Origin: Oxyruncus cristatus
Taxonomy: Eukaryota > Chordata > Aves > Passeriformes > Cotingidae
Length of the DNA stretch: 64,000 nucleotides
NCBI GenBank assembly: GCA_013399855.1
Contig: VXAY01001005.1
Coordinates: 17,829 to 81,828, forward strand
Reading direction: 5' to 3'
Every line of letters begins with the position of its first letter. The first letter of the stretch is position 1. A program made the translations under genes and the position numbers. The notes below the pieces were generated by a model that saw nothing but the letters and a program-made list of their open reading frames with translations, did no database searches and was not told the DNA's origin. Shown here one piece after another: positions 1 to 11,823 of the stretch.

Positions 1-597
1 AAACTCCAGTAATTATGTCCTGACTTTTCAGTAGATACCATTTTAACTTAGTAATAATCTATTTTATTTTCCATCCATCATCTTTAACATTCAGTTGAAG
101 TATTTCTATATTTCCGTTAAAGCATTAAAGTGTAATCAGGCAATCACTTGAAAATACTCCATATGTAATCTTTTATCCTCAAACAAGACGACGAAGCAGA
201 GAACATAAATGCCACCAATAAAAGAATCGTGGTAAGTAATTTGATACTGATGCAAGCATTAAAAATTAATTATTTTAAATCCTTTTCACTCTGTCATTTA
301 AAAAATTTGTATTAAAATGCTAATCACGTAATTTACTCCTCTATGTCTGAGCTGGAGAATGAAATTCAGATTGAGCAGATGGAAAATCTCATGTAGACTT
401 ACTGTATTATCTGCATAAAATAAAGGATATTAGATATTGACGTAAAAATCCAGCTGACCATCCTGATCAATTAAAATTGAAAAGTAATACTTTAAAAGTT
501 CTATGTAATACCGATCTACCTTAAAAAAATCCCTGGTTTGGGGATATTAACTCTTCATATAATCAGATTGCTACCCAAGAAATATTGTTTAAACTTA

Positions 598-704
598 CTA
601 TTGAAGTGTGAAAAACCTGTCCTTAATCCATGCAGTATCATCCCGTTGTGGAGATACATGATTCCAGAATCCATTACCAGTCATAGCATAGTATGTGATA
701 GTGC
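598..704 (-). CDS. Unidentified terminal coding exon (candidate)
   Basis: On the minus strand a good splice acceptor (pyrimidine-rich, ...gtctttcag) is followed by 34 open codons and a TAG stop. With two leading bases the reading is TITYYAMTGNGFWNHVSPQR and then 14 more residues ending in FFTLQ. The composition (W, H, N, D, paired Y) looks like real protein rather than AT-rich chance ORF. A TTTATT on the plus strand near position 63 would be an AATAAA signal about 530 bp past the stop. I do not recognise the protein and found no upstream exon that joins it. It could be the 3' end of the decayed nucleotidase gene at 9.9-22.8 kb, of another minus-strand gene, or a chance ORF. Confidence 0.33.
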
Positions 705-2075
705 CTGAAAGACAACACATTTCAGTTAGAAACATACTAGGCAAGAATGTGTAAGAATGCCTTGCAGATGGCTCTAGATAGCTAATGTATGCATTTCAGC
801 TGTGAGAAGTTAAACTAGTTCTAAAATAATTTGAATTAGAGTTCGAGAGAGGAACATTATACTACTTTTCTTTTACATCTTATCGAGCAGAGAATGCTTG
901 CAAGAATTTAATGTTACAGTCAATTTATATCCCAATCTGGTCCTATCTAATAGAACTGGACTCCACTTTTTACCAGTTTTAAGACTTGTGAATTAAATGA
1001 ACATAAAAGTTAATAATTAGCTGTATGGTCACAGATTTTTCTAATGCATATGCTGCAATTTTACATGAACTGCAATTGCTAGACCTACAAAATTGTCTGA
1101 TAGTTTTCTGTTATACTCATGTAGGAATTAAGACTCATAACCTTATTTTTATTTGTTGTATAGATTATGACTTAAATTCTGAACTACAAAAATGACATAA
1201 TGGTATTAAATTACCAAGCTGTACTGCATCTTATCTTTAATTCTGCTTAAGACATGAATATAACATAGCATAAATCAAGATACCCTTCTCTCTCTTTAAC
1301 TAATATTTCTGAAGAGTTTTATTTTCAGAGTGATTTACAGGTCAAATTGTCATTATTTTTCATTTCTAAAAACAAGTTGTTCAGAACTTCCATTTTTGCT
1401 GCAGAGTCTAGTAGCAACAATGTTCAATGTGCAAAGCACTTCGAGCTTCTCAAGTGAGAGGCACTTTTACAAGCATAAGGTGATATTAAATGCAAGTATT
1501 ACAGCGTTAATCTTACAGGTTAACACATTTTCTGGCAACAGCAGCTAAATTGTCATATTACCATAATTTAAATCAGAGGACAGCCAAACTGTATATGCAA
1601 GACTTGTCAAGATATCAACTAAATTCTTTATTGACTTAAAAAAACTAAAAAAGAACTGTTTTAGCATGTAGTGCTTTACAGGAAGTTTAACATTAAAAGG
1701 TTTTCAGGATTGTCTGTGACCCATTGGTTGAAAAGACATTTCTGGAATGGAATGGAAACCAACTAGTCTCCACATACTGTTTAGCTGAATACCCTCAGCA
1801 GAAAAAGGAGAAAATGGCTAAGCTTTAAATAGTGCAGATAGCAACTTGCTTCAGGCAGCAAAATATAAATCACAATGTGATTTAGTAAACATTTTTTCTG
1901 TTTTTTTCCTTGCAAGAAAGATGACTTTATTTCACAACTAAGCTTTTAAACAAACACAAGTAAAGCAATACAATAGTTACTGCAAAAACCTAAGAGTCAA
2001 GAAATATTTCTGTTGTTAGCATCATCAGTGATCAGCAATGTGATTCCTAGCAGTCATGTGACAGAATTTGATCCT
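705..2075. other. Non-coding stretch, no feature seen
   Basis: AT-rich unique sequence. The only open frame of any length (72 codons near 1330-1548) has no family resemblance or splice context. No repeat family was recognised. Confidence 0.5.
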
Positions 2076-2480
2076 TGTTGAAGTGCTCTCCACCAGTGGT
2101 TCCCTCAGGTGCCAGACCAGGTGTCTGGAATCCCGGTAGCAGGACAGCAAGAAGCACATGCACCAGGAGTACACAGTAGTAAAGAGGGTTTATTCAAAGT
2201 TACCAGGGTTTTTAAGGTCTCTAGTTTGGGGGCTGTGATTGGGTAAGGCTCAGGGAAAAGGGGGTGGCTTAAAGCACTCAGCTAGCCAATGGGGAAAGGG
2301 ATGAAGCACATCCAGTAGGAATCCAGGGATCGGGGAAGGACAGGTGAAACAACCAATGGGGTTAAGACAGAGGTGGGCCTACTCCAGTGGGCAGGACAAC
2401 ATACCTCTGTCCTTGGAGTGCCACGAGGTTTTTCCCAATGTGGGGGAAACACAACACAGCTGTATCAGAGACCATACAAC
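2076..2480 (-). mobile_element. Probable old retroviral LTR fragment (R-U5 part)
   Basis: Read on the minus strand this has an AATAAA in front of a CT-rich segment and a C/A/G-rich tail ending ...gagagcacttcaaca, the usual arrangement of an LTR 3' portion. The proposed end would be 2076 (TG on the plus strand). The other end and a target duplication were not found, so extent is approximate. It lies only about 200 bp left of a clear solo LTR. No retroviral coding sequence is attached. Confidence 0.35.
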
Positions 2481-2681
2481 AAAAACGCAAAATCCTGAGT
2501 TTAAGCTGTAAATGACTGTTTTGTGCAGGGCTGCTGCTGGGGTGAGTTTGTCTCTAAAGGTGTTCCTTCTATGCATCATAAGACGAGCTTTCTCCCACAG
2601 TCATAATTCTTTTGTTCAAAAGTATGTTTGTAAAGACTGTTGAGCTGTCTCTTTGAAAACACTGGAAGCATAATTCAGCAT

Positions 2682-3995
2682 TGTCATAGTTTAGCCCATC
2701 CCCCCAGTATTGGGGTAGAAAATGGTTAACTCCAGGTGAAATTCCAGCTAAGTAGCCAATCAGAGACTTTTGTGATGTCTCTATGAATGACATATTTAAC
2801 AAACCGTAAAAGAAAGGTATTGCGCAGAAGAAATTTCAGCCCGGAGAGGAGCAGAGGATGAACAAGAGGAACAAGAAATAGCAATGTAGCCTCCAAGGTC
2901 AGTGTAGCTGGAGGGGGGAGGAGAGGCCCAGGGGGCGGGCCCCCTCTCCCCCTCCAGCAGGGGAAAAGACTTAAAAACTAAAACCCCTGCCACATGTGGA
3001 AGATTATTTGGAGTGAAGAAACCTTCCTGCAGCTCACAGAGGGCAGAAGAAATTAAGGAGTTAATGGGGCTGGGCCTGGCCCTTGGAGGGCAGGGATGGC
3101 TTGAGGCCAAAACTGAATCACTTGGAAGCTGCATGCAACAAGCTACAGAAGAATTGCAGCCACGGAATGGTGGAAAAGCCAGTGAACACTCCATTGAGGG
3201 ACCGAGCCCCCTCACAACCTTGGGACTTTGTCCAAAAGCTGAGCCTTACACTAAGCCCCCTATACTGGGGGCCTGGTGCAATTTTGGACCAGGTGTGATG
3301 GCAGGATGACCCCTTTCACTGCAAATGGGGGAGCGGTGGTGAACTGGAGTAGCCAGCCACGGCCGAGAGCCAAGATTGGGCGTCTGGCCAAAAGAAGAAT
3401 TCCAGAGAGCGAGAGAAGAGGCTACTTGGAGCAGCAGAGCATAGCACCAGAGAGCGTTCTTGGATATGGACTGAGCCAAAAGAAACCCAGAACCCCTGTG
3501 ACCCAGGGAGGGGTGGTGACTCTTAGGAAACCCCCCAAAACTCCTCATGGAAGGAACCTCCATGGAGCCCTATACTCCGTGATGACAACATGGTGATACG
3601 AGTGTTCCCTCAAAACCCATGGTAAACCCTCAGTAGCCGCAGACAAGCTGCTAGAAGTGGGAGGCAGACTCCCCTGCACTCTGATAGAGAGAGATATTTT
3701 TGAGCTGCAGTGATTTGGAACTGTTACCTTAAAGACTTCTTCTTTCTCTAGACTGTTTTTAAAGAAAAGAAGGAGGGGTGGTATTTGTAAATATGTAAGT
3801 TTGTTATTATAAGAAAACTAGTCAGAGTTGTTGTGTATGTAAGTATTCCCTTAGTTCTTATTGTGTAGCAATAAATTTTAATATTAATCCCCATGTCAAG
3901 AGAACTGTTTTGTCTCTGCGAACTCTTCTTACCTATTAGCAAAATTTATGGGTTGGTAAAAACCGTGCAAGAATCACAGGGCTAAACCTTTGACA
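2682..3995 (+). mobile_element. Solo LTR of an endogenous retrovirus, 1314 bp, with 5-bp target duplication
   Basis: The element starts TGTCATAGTTTAGCCC and ends GGGCTAAACCTTTGACA, an imperfect terminal inverted repeat with the canonical TG...CA ends. It is flanked by the direct repeat AGCAT (2677-2681 and 3996-4000), which defines both boundaries. A GCAATAAATTTT poly(A) signal lies near 3869, about 125 bp from the 3' end, setting plus orientation. There is no gag/pol sequence between the ends, so it is a solo LTR left by recombination. A second copy of the same family, inverted, is cut by the right window edge at 63774. Several open frames inside (for example 2796-3215 minus, 3276-3596 plus) are LTR sequence, not genes. 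Confidence 0.85.
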
Positions 3996-4000
3996 AGCAT

Positions 4001-4960
4001 TATATTAGAAAAACTTTGCAACTGTAACATATGACAAATACAAAATAGTATTTTTAAATGTATTGAAATTACTCGCTTTTTAGACATTAATAATGGGTAT
4101 TTTTCAAAAGCCAGGTAACATTATTTCAAACATAATGAATGGTATTATATTTTTAAAAATCTTCAAAATGCAACAACTGTGATGAATTTATGTTTCCTCC
4201 TGAAAGATAAAGCAGTTAAGTCAAACCACTGCACATTAACCAAGTCACAGTGCAAGGATAAAATCAAGGACCTGAAGGAGAAAATGCCAAGTCCTAGAAA
4301 AGAGAGTCTTCCAAACAGATAAGGATGATGACCTGATTCATCAGTGAACACTGTCCACTAGCCCCTTGTTTTTAACCTGCTGTTACAGAAAAATCCAGTA
4401 TCTCAACAGTCCATCTTCTGTACTGCCGCAACAGCCATACTGCACTTGAAATTGCTGTGTTTTTCACCCCATTTGGTGCAGGAATCCTCAGATGGACTAG
4501 AGCCAGTTGGCTGTGTGCAGTACCACTTGGCATTAGGAAATCATACAGATGGCAGGCAGCATGGTCAGATGACAATGCAAACGGCCCATGCACTGCCAGA
4601 ACAGGCTCTAGGTGGCTGCCTAAATAAAGTGGATATGGAGTGTCTGCATCTTTCCAAATATTTCTCATTTATTCCAAGGAAAGAACTGTAAAAGCGAATT
4701 AATTAGGTCTGTTCTTTTCAAAGATCCTGGGCACCTAAATGCTTCTAGAATAGTGGTATCTGTGATGAATAATGGTGTATGTATTGGTAACAGTAATTTT
4801 TTCTGTAGTTTAGTGGCCAGATCACTTTCCAGAAAAGGGTTTAAACATATCCTCCTACAATCAAAACTTCCTTTGTCCACAGCAAATGCTCTAAGCACTA
4901 GATGAATATATAGTCAGGGGAATGAATATATATAGTCAGGGGAAAGAAAAGTTCTCTATT
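4001..4960. other. Unique sequence with unassigned open frames
   Basis: Moderately GC-rich patch near 4380-4680 with overlapping open frames on both strands (77-98 codons). None resembles a known family and none has flanking splice signals, so no gene is called. A short imperfect tandem duplication (GAATATATAGTCAGGGG, twice) lies near 4904-4943. Confidence 0.4.
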
Positions 4961-5011
4961 ATGGTAAGACTTGATGATCTTAAGGGTCATTTCCAACCTC
5001 AATAATTCTAT
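4961..5011 (+). mobile_element. CR1 3'-end relic
   Basis: Carries the CR1 tail signature: ...acttgatgatcttaagggtc, then tttccaacctcaataattctat. Only the last ~50 bp remains. Confidence 0.65.
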
Positions 5012-5692
5012 CTGAATTTAAATACATTATTAAGTGCAGAAGATGGAGTTTCTAAGTTCCAGTTTCACATACATTTAATCTTTAAATTACATGCTTTAGT
5101 CAGAGGTATAAGAGAGAAGGGGAAAAGAGGCAAATGCTATTCTTGGATATGCCTTTCACATTCTAGGGGCTGTTTCCCCAAGTCACTATTGTGAATTCCA
5201 TTCTCCTGCATCTCATTTTCTTTCTTCTAGATAGAATGAATTCTAGCTAAACCCTATTTTGAATGTCAGTTCCCATGAAAAACTTGAAGATCTGAGTATG
5301 ATAGCTTAAGCTGTTTTTAATCATGATCATTTATGAATCCAGCTCCTAGAAAACAACTTTTGGTGTGCTTCTTAGAAAAAACTTTTCAATGTTCAAAAAG
5401 CAGCAAATGAGATTACTTTCACCACATTCTGTGAGGTCCTTCAAAAATTAAACAAATTCAGCTAATATCACTGTCTATTTAAAACCTCTTAATATTTAAT
5501 TATTGCAATAGTATTCATAGATATGCTTACTAAGCCTTTTTATATGTTGTTGTACATAGGAACAAGGTATAATTATAGTACTAATCTTATCAAAACTGGA
5601 GTATATCAAATAATACATCTGATTAAAACCCTGGAGATACTTCTCTTTTCAGTTGTCATATGGAAAAATATTGGTGACATAAATGGATTGAG

Positions 5693-6333
5693 AGTAGCCC
5701 TGTGGAGAAGGATTGGGGGTTCTGATGGATGAGAGGCTGTACACGAGCCAGCAATGCGCACTCACAGCCAGAAAGCCAGTTGCATCCTGGGCTGCATCAA
5801 AAGCAGTGTGGCCAGCGGCTCAAGGGAGGTGACTGTGCTCTGATGAGATCCCACCTGGAGCACTGCATCCAGCTCTGGCCTTCTCAGCACAGGAAGGACA
5901 TTGACCTGTTGGAGCGGGTCCAGAGGAGGGACACAAAAACGCTCAGAAGGATGGAGCAGTTCTCCTGGAGAAGAGGAGGCTCAAGGGAGACCTCATCACT
6001 CTACAACTACCGGAAAGGAGGTTGTAGCCAGGTGGGGTTTGGTCTCTTCTCCCAGGCAACCAGCAGTAGGACAAGAGGGCATGGCCTTAAGCTGTGCCAG
6101 GGGAGGTTTAGGTTAGATATCAGAAAGAAATTCTTTACGGAGAGAGTCATCAGCCATTGGAATGGGCTGCCCGGGGAAGTGGTGGATTCTCCATCCCTGG
6201 AGGTTTTTAAGATGAGACTGGATGTGGCACTTAGTGCCATGGTCTAGTAACCACAGTGGTAGTGGATCAAGGGTTGGACTTGATGATCTCAGAGGTCCTT
6301 TCCAACCCAGTCGATTCTATGATTCTGTGATTC
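5693..6333 (+). mobile_element. CR1 retroposon, 5'-truncated
   Basis: Starts within the CR1 ORF2 3' region (agtagccctgtggagaagga) and runs through the conserved end to a tail of CR1 octamer-type repeats (gattctatgattctgtgatt). Frames are broken, so it is inactive. Two open frames inside (5729-6247 plus and its antisense) are CR1 remnants. Confidence 0.9.
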
Positions 6334-6733
6334 CTACAAGGAAAGGCTGAGAGAGCTGGGCTTTTCAGCCTGGAGGACAGAATTCTCCAAGGAGACCTTA
6401 TTATGGCATTTCAGTACTTCATATGAGCATATAAGAAAGATGGCGACAAAATGTTAAGCAAGGGCCTGTTGTGATAGGACAAGACATCATGGTTTTAAAC
6501 AGGGAAAAAAGGCACTATGCAGGTGGTGAGGCACCGGAACACGTTGCTTAAAAAGGCTGCAGATGCCCCATCCCTGGAAGTGTTCAAGGCCAGGTGGATG
6601 GAGCTCTGAGCAACCTAATCTAGTGGAAGGTGTTCCTGCCATGTCCACTGCCCCCTTGGCAGAGGGGTTGAAACTAGATGATCTATAGGGTCCCTTCCAA
6701 TTCCAACCATTCTGTAATTCTATGATTCTATGA
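6334..6733 (+). mobile_element. Second, more diverged CR1 copy abutting the first
   Basis: Begins aaggaaaggctgagagagct and ends ccaaccattctgtaattctatgattctatg. Same orientation as the copy directly before it, but clearly more diverged, so two separate insertions rather than a duplication. Confidence 0.8.
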
Positions 6734-9700
6734 GTTTTAGCAAAAAGTTAATCTTCAACTCAACTATTACTGCTTTTTGCTAGGCATTTCTTACATGCTA
6801 ATTACACACAGAGCTGTTTTAAGACTTTGGACCTCAAATGCACAAAGATACTTCGGAAATACCGTTAACAGACCTTGCAGTGAGTGCACTAGAGCGCTAT
6901 GTACCTGCTGAATCTGGTGCATAGGGTGTACCTGAGCATGTAGTGCCCAGGAGCTTTTCAGAGTTTAAAAACTGCTGAACCACAGACTGAACACAGTACA
7001 CATATTGTGCAAAGTGAATATGGTGATTAATTATTTTCAGAAAATAGTCATCAGTGAGTTTAAACAGCATGACAACAAGAGAGAGAGAATTGTTAAAAAG
7101 AGTAATTTAATTTTCTGTATGAAAAAAGAGTTTAAATATTATGTGGTCATAAGGAGGAAGCCAATATGTGATTCAGAGGGGGAAAATAACCTGGCTTGCC
7201 CTCTATTTCTGTATCAGGACGTCCACTAGAGAGCCCCAGCCCACTGTTCTCATGAACCATTTAAAGTAATGTGTGGGCTGTATTAGCTTTGGACAGGCTA
7301 TGAACAGGATGACTCTCCTGCACACAACATGCCTGCTGTAATAGGATCAATAAAGAAAAGTAAGGCCACTTCTATTATCCATCAAAAGATTCTTGTGTTA
7401 GGAGTAGGTACAGCAGAAAAAAGATGTCATTCTTTTCATTGGCTTTTCAAAATGAAAAAAAGGGAGAATGAAGAATATCACACAGCTGTACAGAGATAAA
7501 GAGGTACAGCCAAAGAACCTAAGGGAAAACAGCAAAAGAAGAGGTTTAGGAGGAAAATGAGGAACTTCTGTTTTTCACTGAACTTTGAGACAAGTACTTT
7601 TATGAGAAATTAATTTAACATTACATTACTCTGAGCTCCTAACTGTGAAATGCTATTAGTGTTTCTAGGTTTTTTTCTGTGGTTTTGACCTGATTTCCCT
7701 CTTACTTTCACAAAACAACATCATCTATTCCCAAAAGTTTTGAAACATTTACAGACATGGGGTTATAAATTACTTGGGCAAAATTACAAATTTTTAGCTG
7801 ATGTGAATACTTTGAGATGGAATTTTTGGTGTTTTCCAGAACCAGTCATAGGAGCATGTGACCTTTCGTGTTGTTACATAATTAGATCTATGAAAATTTT
7901 TTCAACCGTCTTCGCTTTTCACACTGTTCTTTGTATCCAAAGTATGTATGTAACAGGTACTTATCACAGAATGTCAGGTAGACTTCCCCATCCTCTTCTG
8001 GAGGAGATCAGAACACATGCAGTATTGTTTCTACTAAGTGATTTCTCTGTCCCTCTGTACATGTACAGTAGGTTTTAAAACCAGACACTGTATTCTACGT
8101 TTCCTTTCAATGATGGAAAAAAATCTAAATAAGAGCTATCACTGCAAGTTTGCAAGGTGAGACACGGCATTTTATACCCAGTCTTTTGGGTGCAGGAAAA
8201 ATTAAACGGGATGCAAGACAGCCAGTATTAGAACATGCCATAAACTTTTAATTTAATGCAAAAATGTAGATGACAAGGAATCATGCCTTTCTTCTTGAAA
8301 GTTTTGTCTGACTAAACTGGAAGTGCTTTATGGATGATTGAAAGGATTTTACTCATTCCCTTAAACTGCCTGTAAGAAAATTCCATTTTTTAGCTTTTCC
8401 TTCGGCATGTCAAACTTGAGACAAAGGCCTGGTTTATTGGTATGAAATAAGAAGGAAGTATTTCAGTCTGTAAGGTTCATGAATAAAGAGCAAAAGTATT
8501 AGCTGGGATTTTTTAGACCTGCCCAAATAAGTCAGGCCTTAAAATCCACATATACCACTTTAATGTCATGTATATCAAAGCTGAAGGGGTTCTTCCAATA
8601 ACAATAAAAAAACCCTTTTTTGTGTTGAAGTTATTTTAAATTAATTCCAAGTTTTGTAACCGTGGAAAACTTCTGCCACTGGTATCTGCAGGAGATAGAG
8701 CACTAAATCTTCACTCTCTGCAGATATTTATGGATGTTTATGAAATGTTTTTGGTTTGAGGTTGAGAAAGAAAAGGAGATCGATAGTGACAGTGTTAGGC
8801 TGTGTCAGTGGACCGACATCTTGCATACTTAAATTTGTCACAGGCTGTTTGTGAGGGTGAAGAGGAAACATTGGCAGAAGGGTTTTGTCCCTTTAAAGCC
8901 TTACGTGCTGAATCCAAAGCCTATCTGTATGTCTAATCCACCTCCCTACAAGGGGACTAAAATTTCAAAACCAGGTTTGACCTCCTCAAGAGTCTTTTCT
9001 ACCTCCTTCATTTTCATGTCCCTTCAGAAACCCATCCCTACATGCCTGCAGGAGCAATCACCCCAAAATGATCAACTGTGAAAAGCCTGTGTAGCAGATT
9101 TTATCTGAGGAATTATTACCATATTCATAAAGTAGCAGCTCTGTGGATTAGCGAGTCAAGTACTCAAAAGCTGTTACAGATCTTTCCTGCCTTTTCTCAG
9201 CTATACTCTGAAAAAGTGTGTAAAGTTCCCATAGACTGATGCCCAAATATTTTCTGCTTTATGTATTACATATCTTTTTTTGCTGTATTCAAATTCCCAG
9301 TGCACTAGGTGATTAAAAGGTGACCATAAAAAACAAGTCTTTGAAAGAAATAAATAGTCCCATTCTCATATATGACCGTTTTGTAAATGTACACATTTAA
9401 ATGCCTTTTTCCAAATTACTTGGAATTGTAAAGTTCCAGAAGCATTAGGAATAAAATTATTCAATTTTATTTAGTAGGAATTTCTTTTATTGGTTTGAAA
9501 AGTGAGTTGAAATTGCTTGGAGCTACCTTCTTAAATAACTTTCAGACTGAACACATACATTTTGCATGCAAATAAGATAGAGACACTGTGACTACATATA
9601 GCTATACTTAATTTGAATATACAGAAATAGTATTTGCATGTGTGAACTTTACTAGAGGACAAGTAAGAGAGTTTTAAAAACAAGTTTTGAGTTTTCTAAT

Positions 9701-9884
9701 CTTCTGCAGGATAACAAATATTTAGCAAATTAAAGACACATAGGAGTATCAGGAAATTAAATTTAGAAACTGATGGAGGAAAAATAAGGAAAATAATCCA
9801 ATATATTGTCATAATTCAGCATTCAATGAGAATGTACTTGATTCACAAGCACAAATAATAACAATAAACATAACACAAACTTAC
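6734..9884. other. 3.1-kb stretch with no gene found
   Basis: AT-rich. Open frames here are 60-112 codons with no recognisable domain (the longest, 7740-8078 plus, 112 codons, has no supporting signal). If the nucleotidase pseudogene continued 3' of 9885, its next exon should start with a Gly-Lys-Asp-Gly motif on the minus strand; I did not find one. Confidence 0.45.
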
Positions 9885-10031
9885 ATTAGCCAAAATTTGG
9901 TAATGGCAAGTTGGTAGACCTTGCTTTCCTTCAGATACAGTCCTTGATTTTGCACTGAGTCTCTTACAGTTCTGTGCCCTGGTTCTGTGTCTGGATGAAG
10001 TCCAAATTCTATTCCTGCTACCAGAGGAAAT
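9885..10031 (-). pseudogene. Nucleotidase pseudogene, segment 7: 5_nucleotid_C core exon, still intact
   Basis: Acceptor ...cttaacttccag and a consensus donor (AAT/gtaagt) bound 147 nt: one base completing the previous codon, 48 open codons, two bases left over. It reads FPLVAGIEFGLHPDTEPGHR and continues ...VQNQGLYLKESKVYQLA. This corresponds to the family's (E)GRFPQVAG...F.FD...PG.R segment followed by the YLKESK.Y.LA strand, leading to the expected N/GKDG turn exactly at the donor. This is the best-preserved exon and the clearest basis for the family assignment. Confidence 0.8.
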
Positions 10032-10497
10032 CTGGAAGTTAAGAAGACAAATACTAGATAGGAAAAAGAATAAATCAAATTAATGAACCATTCAGAGCAA
10101 CGCAGTAAGAGGCAGACTCAGAGCAAAAAAGACATTGCTCTTAAAATAAGATTAATGATCATACTTGCATCAAATATCCTAAAATCATAAGAATATTTGA
10201 AGCAGCAGCTGTTACTTTTTTTTGCCAGCAGTCCAGAACTGGTCATCTGTGTTAAGGCACTACCAAATGAAAGGTGTCTACATTTTTGTCCCAGTATTTA
10301 TATAGCACTATATAGCATTATATAGTAATAATATTAGAAATGTTTATTACAGAGAAGTAATCACCATACTTTTTTTAAAAGTGTATCACAAGTTTTGTGA
10401 TACCATTATCAGCATTCAGTGAAACTGTATGAAACATTTTATGTACCTAAGACAACTAATATTTTTTATACACAGGTAGAACAGAATGGATGATCAC

Positions 10498-10651
10498 TCT
10501 GCAGGCTTTTCATCAAAAGCTGGGAACCCATAAAACTCCTTTAAAAAAGCTTCCAATAGTTGTTTCACTGGATTTTCTAGTACTAGCGGTAGATCTAGAA
10601 CAGGGAAGATAGCAGAAAGAACATCCATAGTAAAATCTTCTGCAGGGTATA
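10498..10651 (-). pseudogene. Nucleotidase pseudogene, segment 6: 5_nucleotid_C exon
   Basis: Reads YPAEDFTMDVLSAIFPVLDL, then PLVLENPVKQLLEAFLKEFY and GFPAFDEKPA. It aligns with family pattern HPAGDFTM.DLL.I.P..DPLVVL..TG.QLLEAL...V..YP. The donor GA/gtgatc leaves two bases that combine with the first base of segment 7 to give a Glu codon, so the two exons join in frame. The acceptor is weak: the coding match begins right after gag at 10652 with a TGA upstream. The family's two-residue TG before QLLEAL is replaced by NPV. Confidence 0.66.
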
Positions 10652-11611
10652 CTCATTTTAAACACAGGGTATATACAAAATCAAAACAGAAAATAATGAC
10701 ATTTCTAGTAGGATTTTTCTTAAATAAACATTTGGCTAAATAATACATTATCATGTTGAAAGATCTGAAGTTAGCTGTTATTTGAGGTTATTCTAAACAA
10801 GAGGCAATGTGTATTAAAAAGTTGTTCAAATAATAATGTTGTAGGAGCCAATACTGCAAAGATCTGTACACATATTTAATTTTATGTGCAGTAAACAGTC
10901 TTAGAAAATTAGGCAAAGACACCGACTTAATGACTTGTATATTTAAGTGTATGTTACTTGTTGTTCTAAAATATTGCATAGATGGGTAGATGGAGAAGCC
11001 AAAGAGGTAAGTGGAGATAGCAATACCATCAAAGTTGATTGTATATGAAGACTTGTTAAATCTTTCACTTTTTAAATAGTTTGGTACCATTTTGGTTTAA
11101 AGCATATTTGGCAAAACAAACTGCTCTGCAGATTCACTTCAAGATACGTTGGAAATTTGTTCTCAAACTGGTCATACTGAGGAATGGGACTAATCATGAA
11201 AATCGTGCTTTCAAGACTAGAACCCAAGCTATTTTGTCTCATTACAGTACTGCTGTACTTTAACACAGCATCATTATTCACTCTGACCATATCTGCCATA
11301 CAAGGACAATATGCAAGCAGATAGCTTATGTGTTTAGTTCATATGTTAACATGCTGATATATTCAGTATGTGTATTGATACATAAGGCATTAAGATTTAA
11401 ATTTTTTTCTGCTAATTTTAAGTTTCTAATTTCTTCAGAGATTTCTTTTCTTTCAATATATCTATATTTGAATGCTTCCTTTTGTGTTACAACTCCCAGA
11501 CTTCTGGATTTGCTCTTACTCAGATATTCTGGAAGGTCTACTCCAAACTAAATAATTAAGATACATTTCTAAGGTCAAATATTAATATATTCAGAAGATT
11601 CTGTGTTTCCA

Positions 11612-11823
11612 AAAACATTTTAAATTATGATTAGAAGTAGCTACTTCGACATCATCAGCATAAGCAGCTTCTAGTATTGCACTGGCCATAGAATTTCCTA
11701 GACTGCTTTCTGCTCCCACAGCATTTATACAACCATCTAGTTCTCTCACAGATGGGCAAAGAACTACTTGCAAAAGATGCTGAATAGTAAGATTTCCCAT
11801 GTACTTATTTACAACAAACATTC
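11612..11823 (-). pseudogene. Nucleotidase pseudogene, segment 5: start of 5_nucleotid_C domain
   Basis: Open frame containing VVNKYMGNLT, VVLCPSVRELDG, ESSLGNSMASAILEAAYADD and VEVATSN. This follows the family order KY...L, V.ELDGR, ESNLGN..ADA+.EA..ADV..+NSG. The invariant NLGN is SLGN here and the substrate-loop NSG(T/S)(F/L)R is replaced by NHNLK. No convincing donor follows, and a TAA lies two codons upstream of the Met, so either the splice sites have decayed or I have not placed them. Confidence 0.6.

Noticed and set aside
2796..3596. Five overlapping open frames of 71-139 codons
   Set aside because: All inside the solo LTR defined by the AGCAT target duplication.
4372..4898. Cluster of open frames on both strands
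   Set aside because: Mutually overlapping, no family resemblance, no splice context.
5729..6247. 172-codon open frame
   Set aside because: CR1 retroposon 3' coding relic, not a host gene.
10788..11299. 100- and 75-codon minus-strand open frames between pseudogene segments 5 and 6
   Set aside because: No match to the nucleotidase family and no splice signals at their edges; treated as intron.
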